From positions 1,346,059 to 1,410,058 of the forward strand of contig NZ_JAKKSL010000001.1 in NCBI RefSeq assembly GCF_022669015.1: 64,000 nt of DNA, read 5' to 3'. The notes under the pieces were generated by a model that was given only the letters and a program-made list of their open reading frames with translations, searched no databases and had not been told where the DNA came from. Source of the stretch: Colwellia maritima (lineage in GTDB: Bacteria; Pseudomonadota; Gammaproteobacteria; Enterobacterales; Alteromonadaceae). Positions 41,902 to 53,467 of this stretch are shown here, one piece after another. The stretch's first letter is position 1, and each line of letters begins with the position of its first letter. A program made the translations under genes and the position numbers.

Positions 41902-43336
41902 TTATTTCTTTTTCTTAACGGCTTTAGCGTTAGGTAAATCAGTAATTGAGCCTTCAAAAATTTCTGCGGCTAAACCAACTGATTCATGTAATGTTGGATG
42001 TGCATGAATAGTTAAACCGATATCTTCAGCATCAGCACCCATTTCTACAGCTAAACAGATTTCACCTAGTAATTCACCTGCATTGATACCAACAATTGCA
42101 CCACCAAGGATGCGTCCACTGTCTTTTTCAAAAATCAGTTTTGTTTTACCTTCAGTACGAGCAGAAGCGATTGCTCTACCTGATGCTGCCCAAGGGAAGT
42201 TAACTGCTTCAATGTTCAAGCCTTGTTCTTTTGCTTCACGTTCAGTAACACCAACCCAAGCCATTTCTGGATCAGTATAAGCGATAGAGGGGATACAACG
42301 AGGATCAAACTCATGCTTTTTACCTGCAATTACTTCAGCAGCACAATGTGCTTCATGAACGGCTTTATGTGCAAGCATAGGTTGTCCTACAACATCACCA
42401 ATGGCGAAAATATGAGGAACATTAGTACGCATTTCTTTAGAAACATTGATGAAACCACGCTCATCAACATTTACGCCTGCTTTATCTGCAGCAACGAGAT
42501 GACCGTTTGGCTTACGACCAACAGCCACTAAAATTTTGTCATAGCGTACTTGCTCAGTCGGTGCGTTTTTACCTTCAAACGTTACATACAAACCGTCATC
42601 TTTAGCATCAACTGCAACCACTTTAGTTGATAGCATAACTGATTTGAAACGTGGTTTATTATACTTAGTGTATATTTTTACAATATCAGTATCAGCGGCC
42701 GGTACTAGTTGGTCAGCAAATTCTACCACTGAAACATTAGAGCCTAATGAACTATATACTGTGCCCATTTCTAAACCAATAATACCACCACCTAATACTA
42801 ACATTTCCGCAGGAACGTCTTTCAGTTCAAGAGCACCTGTAGAATCGATAACACGAGGATCTTCAGTAGGAATGAAAGGCAGGTCAACAACAGAAGAACC
42901 ACAAGCAATAATTGCATTGTCAAAAGTGATAGTTGTTTTGCCATCACTGCCTTCAATTTCAATAGTTTTGTCTGATGTAAATTTACCGAACCCTGTGACA
43001 GTTTTAACTTTACGCATTTTGGCCATACCGCCAATACCTTGCGTTAGTTTGCCAACAACATCTTTGTCTTTCCATTGACGAATTTTTTCTAAATCAATTT
43101 CAGGCTTACCAAAAGTAACACCGTGGGCTGCCATATCTTTAGCATCATCAATGACTTTAGCAACGTGAAGTAATGCTTTTGATGGAATACATCCAACATT
43201 TAAACAAACACCACCTAAAGAATCATATTTCTCTACTAATACGACATCTAAGCCTAAATCTGCTGCACGAAATGCTGCTGAATAACCACCAGGGCCAAGC
43301 ACCTAAAACCACAACTTGAGTTTGAATATCACTCAT
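41902..43336 (-). CDS. lpdA: Dihydrolipoamide dehydrogenase, one frame break
   Basis: E3 flavoenzyme shared by pyruvate and 2-oxoglutarate dehydrogenases. The redox disulfide lies in GGVCLNVGCIPSKAL, NAD-binding is in VLGGGIIGLEMGTVYSSLG, and the C-terminal catalytic HAHPTLHE is present. The main frame begins at codon MLGPGGYS. The true start is the ATG at 43336 (SDIQTQVVVLGA, then break). The break at 43295-43300 reads GCTTGG on the coding strand for GCTGG in the FAD motif Gly-Ala-Gly-Pro-Gly-Gly. Last gene of the aceE-aceF-lpdA operon. Confidence 0.96.
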
Positions 43337-43435
43337 AATTTCCCTTATTAACCTTATTTATTTGGTTGAAAATATTGATGGCGAAATTCTACGCTGATCC
43401 AGTGAATTTCGCCAATAATAATTGTTAAATTCTGA

Positions 43436-45114
43436 CTAAAGTATTAATTTCCGAATATCGGACATTACACTGGCTAAATGCACGGTAAAGCGTGCAGCTA
43501 GCGCACCGTCAATAACGCGATGGTCGTAAGACATTGACAATGGTAACATTAACTTAGGTTCAAAATCTTTACCATTCCATTTCGGTTTTATTTCAGATTT
43601 AGATACACCTAAAATAGCAACTTCTGGGGCGTTCACAATTGGGGTAAATGCTGTTCCACCAATGCCACCAAGACTTGAGATAGTAAAACAACCACCTTGC
43701 ATATCTGCGGCTTTTAACTTACCTTCGCGGGCTTTAATGCTTATGTCGAGTAATTCGCGAGATAGCTCATAAATACCTTTTTTATCCACATCACGCACAA
43801 CCGGTACAACTAAACCATTTGGGGTATCAACAGCAACGCCTATGTGAATATATTTTTTCAATATTAAACTTTCGCCATCTTCACTCAAGCTAGAGTTAAA
43901 CGTTGGGTAAGCACGTAAAGCATCAGCTACCGCTTTTAAAATAAAGACTAATGGCGTGATTTTAAAGCCAAGTTTTTGTTTTTCACAAACCACATTTTGC
44001 TCTTTTCTAAACGCTTCAACATTCGTAATATCTGCTTCATCAAACTGAGTAACATGAGGAATAGTAACCCAGTTACGGTGTAAGAATGGTCCTGATATTT
44101 TTTGAATACGAGATAAAGGTTTGGTTTCAATTTCACCAAATTTAGCAAAATCAATCGCTTTGGCGCTCACAACTTGTAAACCGCCTTCACCTGATGCAAC
44201 AGAGCTACCCGCGTTGGCTTTAGGACGAGAGAGTTCATATTTAACATAAGACTGTACGTCTTCTTTTAAAATACGACCTTTATTGCCTGAACCTTTTACT
44301 TGCGATAGATCCACGCCAAATTCACGAGCAATACGACGAATAGAAGGTGAGCTATAAATAGTTCCTTTTTTACTTGTGCCTGCTTGTGGATGGTGCGGTA
44401 CTGGCGAACTAGCGGGAGCCGTTGTAGGAGCAACTTTAGCAGGTGCTTCAACTGGTGCTGCAGGGGGTTGAGCTACAGGAGCCACTGCCGGTGCAGCATC
44501 AGTAACCGCGCCACCAGTTGTTTCAAGTTTAATAACAACGCTGCCTTGTTTAACCTTGTCACCCACATTAATAAAGACTTCTTTAACGGTACCCGCATGC
44601 GTTGATGGTACATCCATGGTGGCTTTATCTGTTTCGAGCGTGATTAAACCATCTTCTTCTTCAATGGTATCACCCACACTAACGAGTACTTCAATTACGT
44701 CAACTTCACCGTCTTCACCAATATCCGGTACGGCAATTTCAATTATTGCAGACGTTGTTGGTGCTGTTGTCGGTGTTGGTGTAGGCGCAGCCACTTCAGC
44801 AACAGGTGCCGGCTCGGCAACAGGTGCTTCTACGGGAGCTGCTTCTTCAACGGTCGGCGTTTCATCTGCGCTCGCAGACTCACCGCACTGATTTCACCAA
44901 TGACATCACCTTCTTTGATTTTATCGCCAACGGCAACAGATAAACTAAGTAAAGTGCCGGCAAAAGGTGCAGGGATATCCATCGATGCTTTATCTGTTTC
45001 AACCGTAACAATACCTTCATCAGCTTCAAGCGTGTCACCAACAGCGACACAAATTTCTATGATTTCAACTTCTTCGCCACCAACATCGGGAACTAGAATT
45101 TTTTCATTAGACAT
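43436..45114 (-). CDS. aceF: Pyruvate dehydrogenase E2, dihydrolipoyl acetyltransferase, one frame break
   Basis: Core subunit of the pyruvate dehydrogenase complex. Two lipoyl domains are visible, with lipoylated Lys in VETDKASMD and LETDKATMD, joined by Ala/Pro/Thr-rich linkers. The E3-binding domain ([20 protein letters not shown]) and the catalytic domain with [15 protein letters not shown] follow. The break is at 44882-44885, where the coding strand has GCGG for an expected GCTGG (Ser-Ala-Gly-Glu). Two lipoyl domains rather than the three of E. coli is common in relatives. Between aceE and lpdA. Confidence 0.95.
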
Positions 45115-45139
45115 TTTATTTTCCTTCTCTAGTCACAAA

Positions 45140-47823
45140 TTAAGCGTAAAGTGGGTTAAGTTTTTCGCTGTTAATGTTAAAGCGTTTAATGGCTTCACTA
45201 ACAACACTGTGTTTAATATCACCACGATTAGCTAATTCAAATAAGGCAGCAACCACAATATAGTATTGGTCAACTTCAAAATGCTGACGTAAATTATCTC
45301 GACTATCGCTGCGGCCAAAACCGTCTGTACCTAATACACGGTATTCTGTGTTTATGTACGCGCGAACTTGATCTGAATAATTTTTAATGTAATCCGTTGC
45401 GGCAATAGGCTGGGCCGCCTTCTTTCGTTATTACACTACCGATATATGGTGTCTTTTGTTTGCTTTCAGGGTGAAGCATGTTCCAACGAGTAACATCTTG
45501 CCCTTCACGCGCTAGTTCGTTAAATGAAGTAACTGAATACACATCACTTGAAATATTGAAGTCATTTCCGAGAATTTGTGCTGCTTGACGTACTTTTTGC
45601 AAAATGGTGCCTGAGCCCATTAGTTGTACGTTTGCTACCGCTTTTTTAGCTTTAGCAGGTACTTGCTCTAATTGATAAATACCTTTAATGATCTGATCAC
45701 TAATATCTTTAGTGTCAGGCATAGCAGGGTGTTGATAATTTTCATTCATCAAGGTTAGATAATAGAAAACATTTTCATTTTCTTCGTACATACGACGTAG
45801 ACCATCACGAACAATAACGGCAATTTCATAACCATAGGTTGGATCGTAAGTAACACAGTTTGGAATCAATCCGGCTTGTACATGAGAATGACCATCCTGA
45901 TGTTGTAGTCCTTCACCATTAAGGGTCGTTCTACCCGACCGTTGCACCCAAAGAAGAACCCACGTGCTTGGCTATCACCGGCCGCCCATGCTAAATCACC
46001 CACACGTTGGAAACCAAACATTGAGTAATAGACATAAAACGGAATAGTGGTTGCATTACATGTAGAATAAGAGGTACCGGCAGCAACCCATGAAGCCATA
46101 GCGCCTAATTCATTAATGCCTTCTTGTAGTACTTGTCCTTTCTTATCTTCGCGGTAATAAGCAACTTGGTCAGCATCTTGAGGGATATATTTTTGCCCTT
46201 CGTTGGCATAAATACCCACTTGGCGGAATAAGCCTTCCATACCAAAAGTACGTGCTTCATCAGGAATGATTGGCACAATGCGTTTGCCAATTTTTTTGTC
46301 CTTAATTAGTGCGTTTAATACACGCACAAAAGTCATTGTAGATGATACTTCTCGATCGCCTGAACCTTTAGTGATTGCTTCAAAAGATTTTAATGGCGGT
46401 ATCTCAAGAGACTCTTCTGGCTGTTTACGACGTGCAGGTAACGATCCGCCTAATGCTTCACGACGGGCCATCATGTATTTATATTCTTCACTGTCTTTTG
46501 GAAATTGGAAGAACGGCAAATCACCAATATCGTCATCACTAATAGGAATATTAAAACGATCGCGGTAATGTTTGATTGATTCAATGTCCATTTTTTTAAC
46601 ATTATGGGCGATGTTTAAGGCTTCACCTGAAGCACCTAAGCCAAAACCCTTAACGGTTTTAGCTAGAATAACTGTAGGACGACCTTTAGTATCCATGGCT
46701 TTTTGATAAGCAGCATAAACTTTTACTGGATCATGACCACCACGGTTTAAACGCCATATATCTTTGTCTGACATATTGGCAACCATGGCTTCTGTTTCAG
46801 GGTATTTATTGAAGAATTTTTCGCGGGTGTATTTACCGCCTTTAGCTTTACAGTTTTGATATTCACCATCAACAGTTTCATTCATTAACTGTAACAGTTT
46901 TCCTGAAGTATCACGGGCAAGTAATTGATCCCAATAGCTGCCCCAAATAACCTTCACAACTTCCCGCCTGCGCCGCGGAATGTACCTTCAAGTTCTTGAA
47001 TGATTTTGCCATTACCGCGTACAGGACCATCTAAACGCTGTAAATTACAGTTAATAACAAAAGTTAAGTTATCTAAGCCTTCACGCGAAGCTAAACCAAT
47101 AGCACCTAATGATTCAGGTTCATCCGTTTCACCATCACCTAGGAAACAATAGACGCGTTGGCCTGAACAGTCTTTGATGCCTCGATTCGTTAAGTATTTT
47201 AAGAAACGAGCGGTATAAATAGCTTGAAGTGGACCTAAGCCCATAGAAACTGTTGGGAACTGCCAATAATCTTTCATTAAATGAGGGTGTGGGTATGAAG
47301 ATAAACCTTTACCTTCACATTCTTGACGGAAATTCGCCATTTGCTCTTCAGTTAATCTACCTTCAAGGAAAGAGCGAGCATAAATACCTGGTGAAATATG
47401 ACCTTGGGCGAAAATAAAGTCGCCGCCATCTTTGTCTGTTGCCGCTTTAAAGAAGTGATTAAAACCAACATCATAAAGTGTTGATGAAGAGGCAAAACTA
47501 CCAATATGTCCACCAAGTTCTAGATCTTTTTTAGAGGCGCGTAATACTAAGGCTAAAGCATTCCAACGAATTGCAGCACGAATACGTGATTCAATAGTTT
47601 GGTCAGCAGGCATATGTGGCTCTTGACCTGGTGGAATTGTGTTAATGTATGAAGTTGTCGCTTCAAAAGGTAAATGTGTGCCACCGCGACGAGCACGCTC
47701 AATTAATGCCTCAAGTAGAAAATGAGCACGTTCTGGCCCTTCATTTTCTAGTACTGATTCCATTGATTCTAACCATTCTTGGGTTTCTAATGAATCAATA
47801 TCAATGTTTGGTAGATCTGACAT
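45140..47823 (-). CDS. aceE: Pyruvate dehydrogenase E1, homodimeric, four frame breaks
   Basis: Thiamine diphosphate-dependent decarboxylase of the complex, about 890 residues. The TPP motif is [13 protein letters not shown] followed by [28 protein letters not shown] and [18 protein letters not shown] are also conserved. The reading is broken at 46963-46967 (Gly-Trp expected), at 45948-45953 and 45934-45939 (two +1 errors within 20 bases; coding strand CTTTGG and GTCGGG), and at 45409-45413, where GCTGG is present with a surplus base. The C-terminus ([16 protein letters not shown] onward) ends at the stop 45140-45142. First gene of the operon. Confidence 0.95.
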
Positions 47824-47947
47824 ATTGTGTTGTCTCCAATAGTATTTTGTTTATATTTTTTAGTTGTAAGTATGTGCTAAATAGTTTTTAAATAATATTC
47901 TTACAACAGGTTGTTGGTAATTTAATCGCTTTTTTAACCTACAATCT

Positions 47948-48706
47948 TTACATTCTTCGCATAGAGCGTTCCATACGGCTGTTTTCTTGAGTTAGTTTTA
48001 ATAACACTTCCTCAATAAAAGCTAAGTGGCGATGACTTGCTCCCCAAGCTTTTTTCGGCTGTCCGCTAAGAATAGCGTCGAGCAAATTTTTTCTATAATC
48101 TGTAATCTTGCTAAAGATATCTGGGCGTTTTGCTAATATTGTTAAGTTTTGTTCTATATTGTCTGTCAATAATGCCGCCATACTGCGTGCTGTATGTAAT
48201 ATCAAGGCATTATGTGACGCTGCACAAATAGCGACATAAAACTCATAAACGGCGCTTGCTTCTGAACGAAAATCATCTTCAAGTCGGCAGTTACCTATGT
48301 GTTCATGCTTGGCTTGTATTTGCTCAAAATCTGCGCTAGTTCCGCGCATAGCTGCATAATACGAGGCCATGCCTTCAATGCCATGACGGAATTCTAATAA
48401 ATCAAATTGTGATTCGTTACTGGCCGCCATCAAGTCAAATAAAGGATCTGAAAATGACTTCATTATGGTTTTCGTAACAAAAGTCCCACCGCCTTGCTTA
48501 CGAGTAACCAACCCCTTAGCTTCTAGTTTTTGCACTGCTTCTCGAAGTGAAGGTCTCGATACTTCAAACTGTTTAGCTAACTCACGTTCAGGCAATAATT
48601 TTTCGCCAGGCTGTAAACTGCCCCCAATAATCATATTCTCTAACTGCACTAAGATAATGTCAGAAAGTTTTTGAGGTTTGATCTGTTTTTGTAATAGTTG
48701 CGACAT
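47948..48706 (-). CDS. pdhR: Pyruvate dehydrogenase complex repressor PdhR
   Basis: GntR/FadR-family repressor that senses pyruvate. The winged helix (ERELAKQFEVSRPSLREAVQKLEAKGLVTRKQGGGTFV) is at residues about 42-80, followed by the FCD ligand domain with its metal-binding His. 252 residues, intact. It is upstream of aceE in the same direction, as in E. coli, and likely represses itself and the aceEF-lpd operon. Operator-like palindromes are in its own promoter region. Confidence 0.93.
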   Translation of the reverse strand: MSQLLQKQIKPQKLSDIILVQLENMIIGGSLQPGEKLLPERELAKQFEVSRPSLREAVQKLEAKGLVTRKQGGGTFVTKTIMKSFSDPLFDLMAASNESQFDLLEFRHGIEGMASYYAAMRGTSADFEQIQAKHEHIGNCRLEDDFRSEASAVYEFYVAICAASHNALILHTARSMAALLTDNIEQNLTILAKRPDIFSKITDYRKNLLDAILSGQPKKAWGASHRHLAFIEEVLLKLTQENSRMERSMRRM

Positions 48707-48778
48707 TAATAATTAATCCACCAATTAGTGTTTATTTATTTTTATATTTCATTAAATAACATTAAAAAATCCATGGTA

Positions 48779-48795
48779 AATTGGTATTACCATTT
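48779..48795. promoter_or_regulatory. PdhR-type operator, site 1
   Basis: AATTGGTATTACCATTT has the PdhR pattern TTGGT-NN(N)-ACCA. It lies 73 bases upstream of the pdhR start codon, fitting autoregulation. Confidence 0.6.
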
Positions 48796-48947
48796 GCATT
48801 TTAGATAATAAAATAGCAAAGAAACACTAGATTTGCAATGTAATTTAGTTGAAGTGGCCCAGTAAAGCAAGGAAGTTTTTCAATGAAAATAGAAATAAAA
48901 TTAGAGTTAAAGCTTAAAACAATTGTTTGATTTGGGTGTTTGAAATT

Positions 48948-48963
48948 AATGGTCTTACCAATT
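48948..48963. promoter_or_regulatory. PdhR-type operator, site 2
   Basis: AATGGTCTTACCAATT fits the same TTGGT/ACCAA dyad (one mismatch in the left arm). It is about 240 bases upstream of pdhR. Confidence 0.5.
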
Positions 48964-48988
48964 GTTAACGTAGTTTTTGGGTGTTAAT

Positions 48989-49022
48989 AATGGCTGCTTT
49001 TTACAAATGGCTGCTTTTTACA
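48989..49022. repeat. Tandem 17-bp repeat forming alternative hairpins
   Basis: AATGGCTGCTTTTTACA occurs twice head to tail. Either copy can pair with CAGCCATTATT at 49027-49037, just downstream of the ampE stop on its strand, so the locus could act as its terminator. Slippage duplication is a likely origin. Confidence 0.6.
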
Positions 49023-49074
49023 GGGACAGCCATTATTAGTTACTGCGCTATAATTAATAGTAATAGTTAATGAG

Positions 49075-50053
49075 TTAGTTAACTAGTCCAAGTAGAGTGA
49101 GTATTGAGATGACTGACAATAATAACAAAACATTACGCTTAGCTAAACGAACAAGTAAGCAAGGCTCTGCACTGCAATCGTCTTTATCTATCATAAAGTC
49201 TTCAGATTTTTGAGCAACATCAATTAAGATTTTGTAAGTAGGTTTGTTCAGATCAAATAAGCTTTCTAACCAGATAGGTAAAGCTTTTGAAAAATGGCCA
49301 ACAAACATATAACCAAAAGAGGTTATGCGTACCGGTAGCCAATCAATGAAAAAGAGGAGTTGTTGATAACTCTTACAATGAAAAGGTTGATCAACATTAT
49401 GTTCATCATCGTTGTTGTTTAGTTCATCACTAACGGTAGTCGATTGCTCATCGTCACTTTTTAGTGTTGTTTCTGTTAGCGGAGTCTCCGAACTGTCGAG
49501 TACTTCTTCATCGATGTGGTTGGTTTCGGTTTCTATTGAACAACCATTTTGTTGTTCTATTACCGTTGTTAATAGGCGATAAAAAACTACACCAAAGCAG
49601 CGCCAAAGACGACGAAAAATAGCATAATTGCAATATAGTAACGGTAATTTAGCCAAATAAGCGCTTGACCAAATCCCATGTCGGGCAAGTTTTTGTCTTG
49701 CAGAAGTTGTTTATGATGAAGCGCTGCGGTGGTTTTCTCTCCTGAAAAGAAGCATGTAAATATTGCTTATAAACACCACGTGTTTTGACACAACCAAAGG
49801 CAACAATAAGGATAAGTGTCGAAATAATAAGGTGTAAGAGTCCGTCTTCTACCAAATATAGAACGCCATAAACAACAGCAACAGGCAATAATATAAAAAT
49901 AGTGTAACTAAGATTATTACGTTTTAGTTTTGCTAGTATTGCATTATTTTTAAAAAAGCTAAGATACTTTTGATAATAGTAATCGAAACGCCAGATTGCA
50001 GACGAAAATGATTTTTCTGCTGCTAAAGCAATTAATAAACTTAATAGACTCAT
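49075..50053 (-). CDS. ampE: AmpE-like inner membrane protein, two frame breaks
   Basis: Polytopic membrane protein paired with AmpD in beta-lactamase/cell wall recycling signalling. N-terminal part MSLLSLLIALAAEKSFSSAIWRFDYYYQKY matches AmpE starts, and the C-terminal ITSFGYMFVGHFSKALPIWLE with a final helix fits too. A long acidic linker (residues about 200-240, rich in Glu/Thr/Asp) is unusual. Breaks are near 49741-49746 and at 49592-49598 (CCAAAGC, coding strand GCTTTGG). Restored, the middle reads MGFGQALIWLNYRYYIAI and on. Directly downstream of ampD. Confidence 0.85.
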
Positions 50054-50083
50054 TGGTAACCTTATTTAATTGTTATTTTTAAT

Positions 50084-50716
50084 TTATGTTATGTGAAACA
50101 AACATGTACTTTCATTTAAATCGTTTAAACATTGGTGAAAATATTTCCAGTTAAATGCTTTGCCCGGATCTGTTTTTCTTCCTTGAGCAATATCACAATG
50201 ACCAACGATATTTTCATTACTAATTAACGGATATTGTTTTTGAATACTACTCACCAATTTTGCTAACTGATGATATTGGATATCTTCATACGCTATATCA
50301 TCAGTACCTTCAAGCTCAATGCCGATAGAGAAGTCATTACATTTATCTCTACCATCAAAACATGATATTCCCGCATGCCATGCTTTATCATTAAAAGAGA
50401 CATATTGAATGATACTGCCATCACGCCTAATTAAGCAATGAGCAGAAACTTGTAATTGTGCAATGTCAGTAAAACTGGGATGTGCATTGGCGTTAATTTT
50501 ACCTAAAAATAAATCGGTAATATGATCACCGCCAAATTCCCCTGCAGGTAATGAGATGTTATGAACAACTAACAAGCTGATTGGGTCGCTTTGGCAACGA
50601 GGTGTGAAAAAATTCGATTTTTTCTGTTCAATACCATCAAGGTAGCCATGCGTTATAGTAAAACTTGGTTGCAAATTATTACCTTTTATCGCTTTTTTCT
50701 GTTTGCTTAACAACAT
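50084..50716 (-). CDS. ampD: 1,6-anhydro-N-acetylmuramyl-L-alanine amidase AmpD
   Basis: Zinc amidase of peptidoglycan recycling, cytoplasmic. Zinc ligands lie in LVVHNISLP, the following His in AWHAGISCFDGRDKCNDFSIGIE, and C-terminal VGHCDIAQGRKTDPG. 210 residues, intact. It is upstream of ampE by 30 bases and divergent from the retropepsin-like gene. nadC is the next gene but one, the order known from E. coli (nadC divergent to ampDE). Confidence 0.93.
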   Translation of the reverse strand: MLLSKQKKAIKGNNLQPSFTITHGYLDGIEQKKSNFFTPRCQSDPISLLVVHNISLPAGEFGGDHITDLFLGKINANAHPSFTDIAQLQVSAHCLIRRDGSIIQYVSFNDKAWHAGISCFDGRDKCNDFSIGIELEGTDDIAYEDIQYHQLAKLVSSIQKQYPLISNENIVGHCDIAQGRKTDPGKAFNWKYFHQCLNDLNESTCLFHIT

Positions 50717-50768
50717 ACAATAGCGGTTCCCTTTAGTTAATTACTACACACGTAAGAATAATTATATT

Positions 50769-51290
50769 ATGAATGAAAATGACTCGACAAACAAAATTGG
50801 TAAAATCTTTGTTTGGCTTGCATGGATTGTAGCATTGGCTTTATTAATGTATTTTTTTCAAGATGTGCTTGATAAACAGTATAACCCAAATAATCAGCCA
50901 CAACTGGGTATAAACAGGTCAGGTCAAGCCGAAGTCGTTTTGAAGCAAAATAAACAAGGGCATTATGTCACTTTAGGTACCATTAATGAGTTACCGGTCA
51001 CTTTTCTATTAGATACCGGGGCGACACAAGTATCTATTCCTGCACATATTGCTGATGAATTACAACTACAAAGTTTCGGTAGTTATCCTGTGCAAACAGC
51101 TAATGGCACGGTAACAGTATATAGAACCGAATTAGATCAGCTTAGCATTGGTAATATTTTCCTATATAATGTTGCCGCACATATTAACCCCGCAATGAAA
51201 AGTGATGAAATTTTGTTGGGTATGAGTGCATTAAAAAAAGTAGAATTTAGCCAAACAGGCAAACAACTTACCCTACGTGAACACCCTTAA
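50769..51290 (+). CDS. Membrane-anchored retropepsin-like aspartic protease
   Basis: A 173-residue protein of the TIGR02281 clan AA type. A single TM helix at residues about 12-31 (IFVWLAWIVALALLMYFFQD) anchors a periplasmic domain with active-site LLDTGATQVSIP (Asp about 79). The pairing sequence ILLGMSALKKVEF is also typical. As one catalytic Asp is visible, it would act as a homodimer. Its substrate is unknown. Thirteen bases before nadC. Confidence 0.75.
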   Translation: MNENDSTNKIGKIFVWLAWIVALALLMYFFQDVLDKQYNPNNQPQLGINRSGQAEVVLKQNKQGHYVTLGTINELPVTFLLDTGATQVSIPAHIADELQLQSFGSYPVQTANGTVTVYRTELDQLSIGNIFLYNVAAHINPAMKSDEILLGMSALKKVEFSQTGKQLTLREHP

Positions 51291-51299
51291 TAGGAATGA

Positions 51300-52218
<919 letters not shown>

Positions 52219-52232
52219 TTAAACAAATTAGT

Positions 52233-52655
52233 ATGGTTAACATTGATAGCCTTATAGTCGACTTTACAGCACCCAGGGTTGAAGATTTTTTATCTTTACG
52301 AGAAAAGAGCGGCCGGCAGAATGTATCAGCCAAAGATGCTAAAGCCAGTTTGGACAACTCGCTATTCCATGTTGCTGTATATTTTGAAGAACAGCTTGTT
52401 GGTATGGGGCGTGTGGTTGGTGATGGCGTCATGTATTTTTATGTTCAAGATATCGTGGTTTTACCAGACTACCAAGGATTAGGGATCGGTGCGTTGATTA
52501 TGCAAAACATAGAGAATTATTTATCAAGCACAGCAATAAAGGGTTCAACTATCGGGTTGTTAGCGGTTAAAGGCAAAGAAGCATTTTATGCTCGTTATAA
52601 TTATATAGAACGGCCAAATGCTTCTTTAGGTCATGGAATGTGTAAGTTCATCTAA
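52233..52655 (+). CDS. GNAT-family N-acetyltransferase
   Basis: A 140-residue acetyltransferase of unknown substrate. The acetyl-CoA motif lies in DIVVLPDYQGLGIGALIM, with a beta-bulge QLVGMGRVVGDG before it and a late FYARYNYIERP. SGRQNVS near residue 30 probably stands for Ser-Gly-Trp, since GGCCGG at 52311-52316 fits a GCTGG misread as GCCGG. It starts 15 bases after nadC, so it may be in the same transcript. Confidence 0.82.
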   Translation: MVNIDSLIVDFTAPRVEDFLSLREKSGRQNVSAKDAKASLDNSLFHVAVYFEEQLVGMGRVVGDGVMYFYVQDIVVLPDYQGLGIGALIMQNIENYLSSTAIKGSTIGLLAVKGKEAFYARYNYIERPNASLGHGMCKFI

Positions 52656-52662
52656 TTTAACC

Positions 52663-53219
52663 TTACTTTAATTTACTAACAAAAGTTTTTCTAAACTTTG
52701 CCAACTTTGGTGAAACCACTGCCTGACAATATGAATTTTCAGGGTTATTTTTTACATAATCTTGATGGTAATCTTCACCAGAGTAAAAAGTGTCAACTGG
52801 ACATGTTTGTGTAACAATTGCTTGCTCAAACATGTGCGCTGCACGCATTTCAGATACTATTTGTTCTACCACATTTTTTTGGCTTTCATCATGATAAAAA
52901 ACAGCTGAGCGGTATTGCGTGCCAATATCATTACCTTGTCGATTTAATTGTGTTGGATCGTGTAAAGTAAAGAATATTTCGAGTATCTCTTGGTAACTGA
53001 TAATATTTGGATCAAAGCATAGTTGTACTACTTCAGCATGACCTGTATCCCCATTACAAATCTCTTCGTAGGTTGGTTCAGTTGTTGTTCCTCCCATGTA
53101 GCCTGATGTTGCACTGTGTATGCCTTTAACTTGGCTAAAAGCACCCTCTATACACCAAAAGCAGCCCCCACTAAAGTAGCAAGTGCTTGGAGGGGGGCAA
53201 GTTTGTCATTAGTACTCAT
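52663..53219 (-). CDS. msrA: Peptide methionine sulfoxide reductase MsrA, frame break near N-terminus
   Basis: Repairs oxidised methionine in proteins. The main frame starts at MGGTTTEPTYEEICNGDTGHAEVVQLCFDP, which is internal to the family. The active-site GGCFWCIEGAF lies upstream in another frame, and an ATG at 53219 (STNDKLA) begins the gene. The break is between about 53185 and 53207; GCTTGG at 53185-53190 and a six-C run are both candidates, and two single errors would fit. C-terminal Cys in SYCQAVVSP is the recycling type. Confidence 0.9.
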
Positions 53220-53467
53220 AATTTTGTCTTGTGCTTATTGTTAAAAAAGTAACGCTATGAATATATTACCGCAATTAATTGTGCGGTAAAACTGTTGTAA
53301 GTAAGAGTATACCATTAAGATTAAGAATAATATTTTTCTTAATCTAGTTGTAATATTTTTGCAATGTTATCGTCATCTTTGTGTCATTTATTGGTAACAA
53401 TAGTGTCACAAATGCTTGCTATTCTGCGACCAGTTTTTAGCTTCTTCTTTAGATGTGAAGATTTCAA

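Larger units (their letters stand above)
48707..49074. other. 368-bp intergenic region between pdhR and ampE
   Basis: Holds both PdhR-type operators and, next to ampE, a tandem repeat with a hairpin (48986-49039). No gene is seen. Confidence 0.5.
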
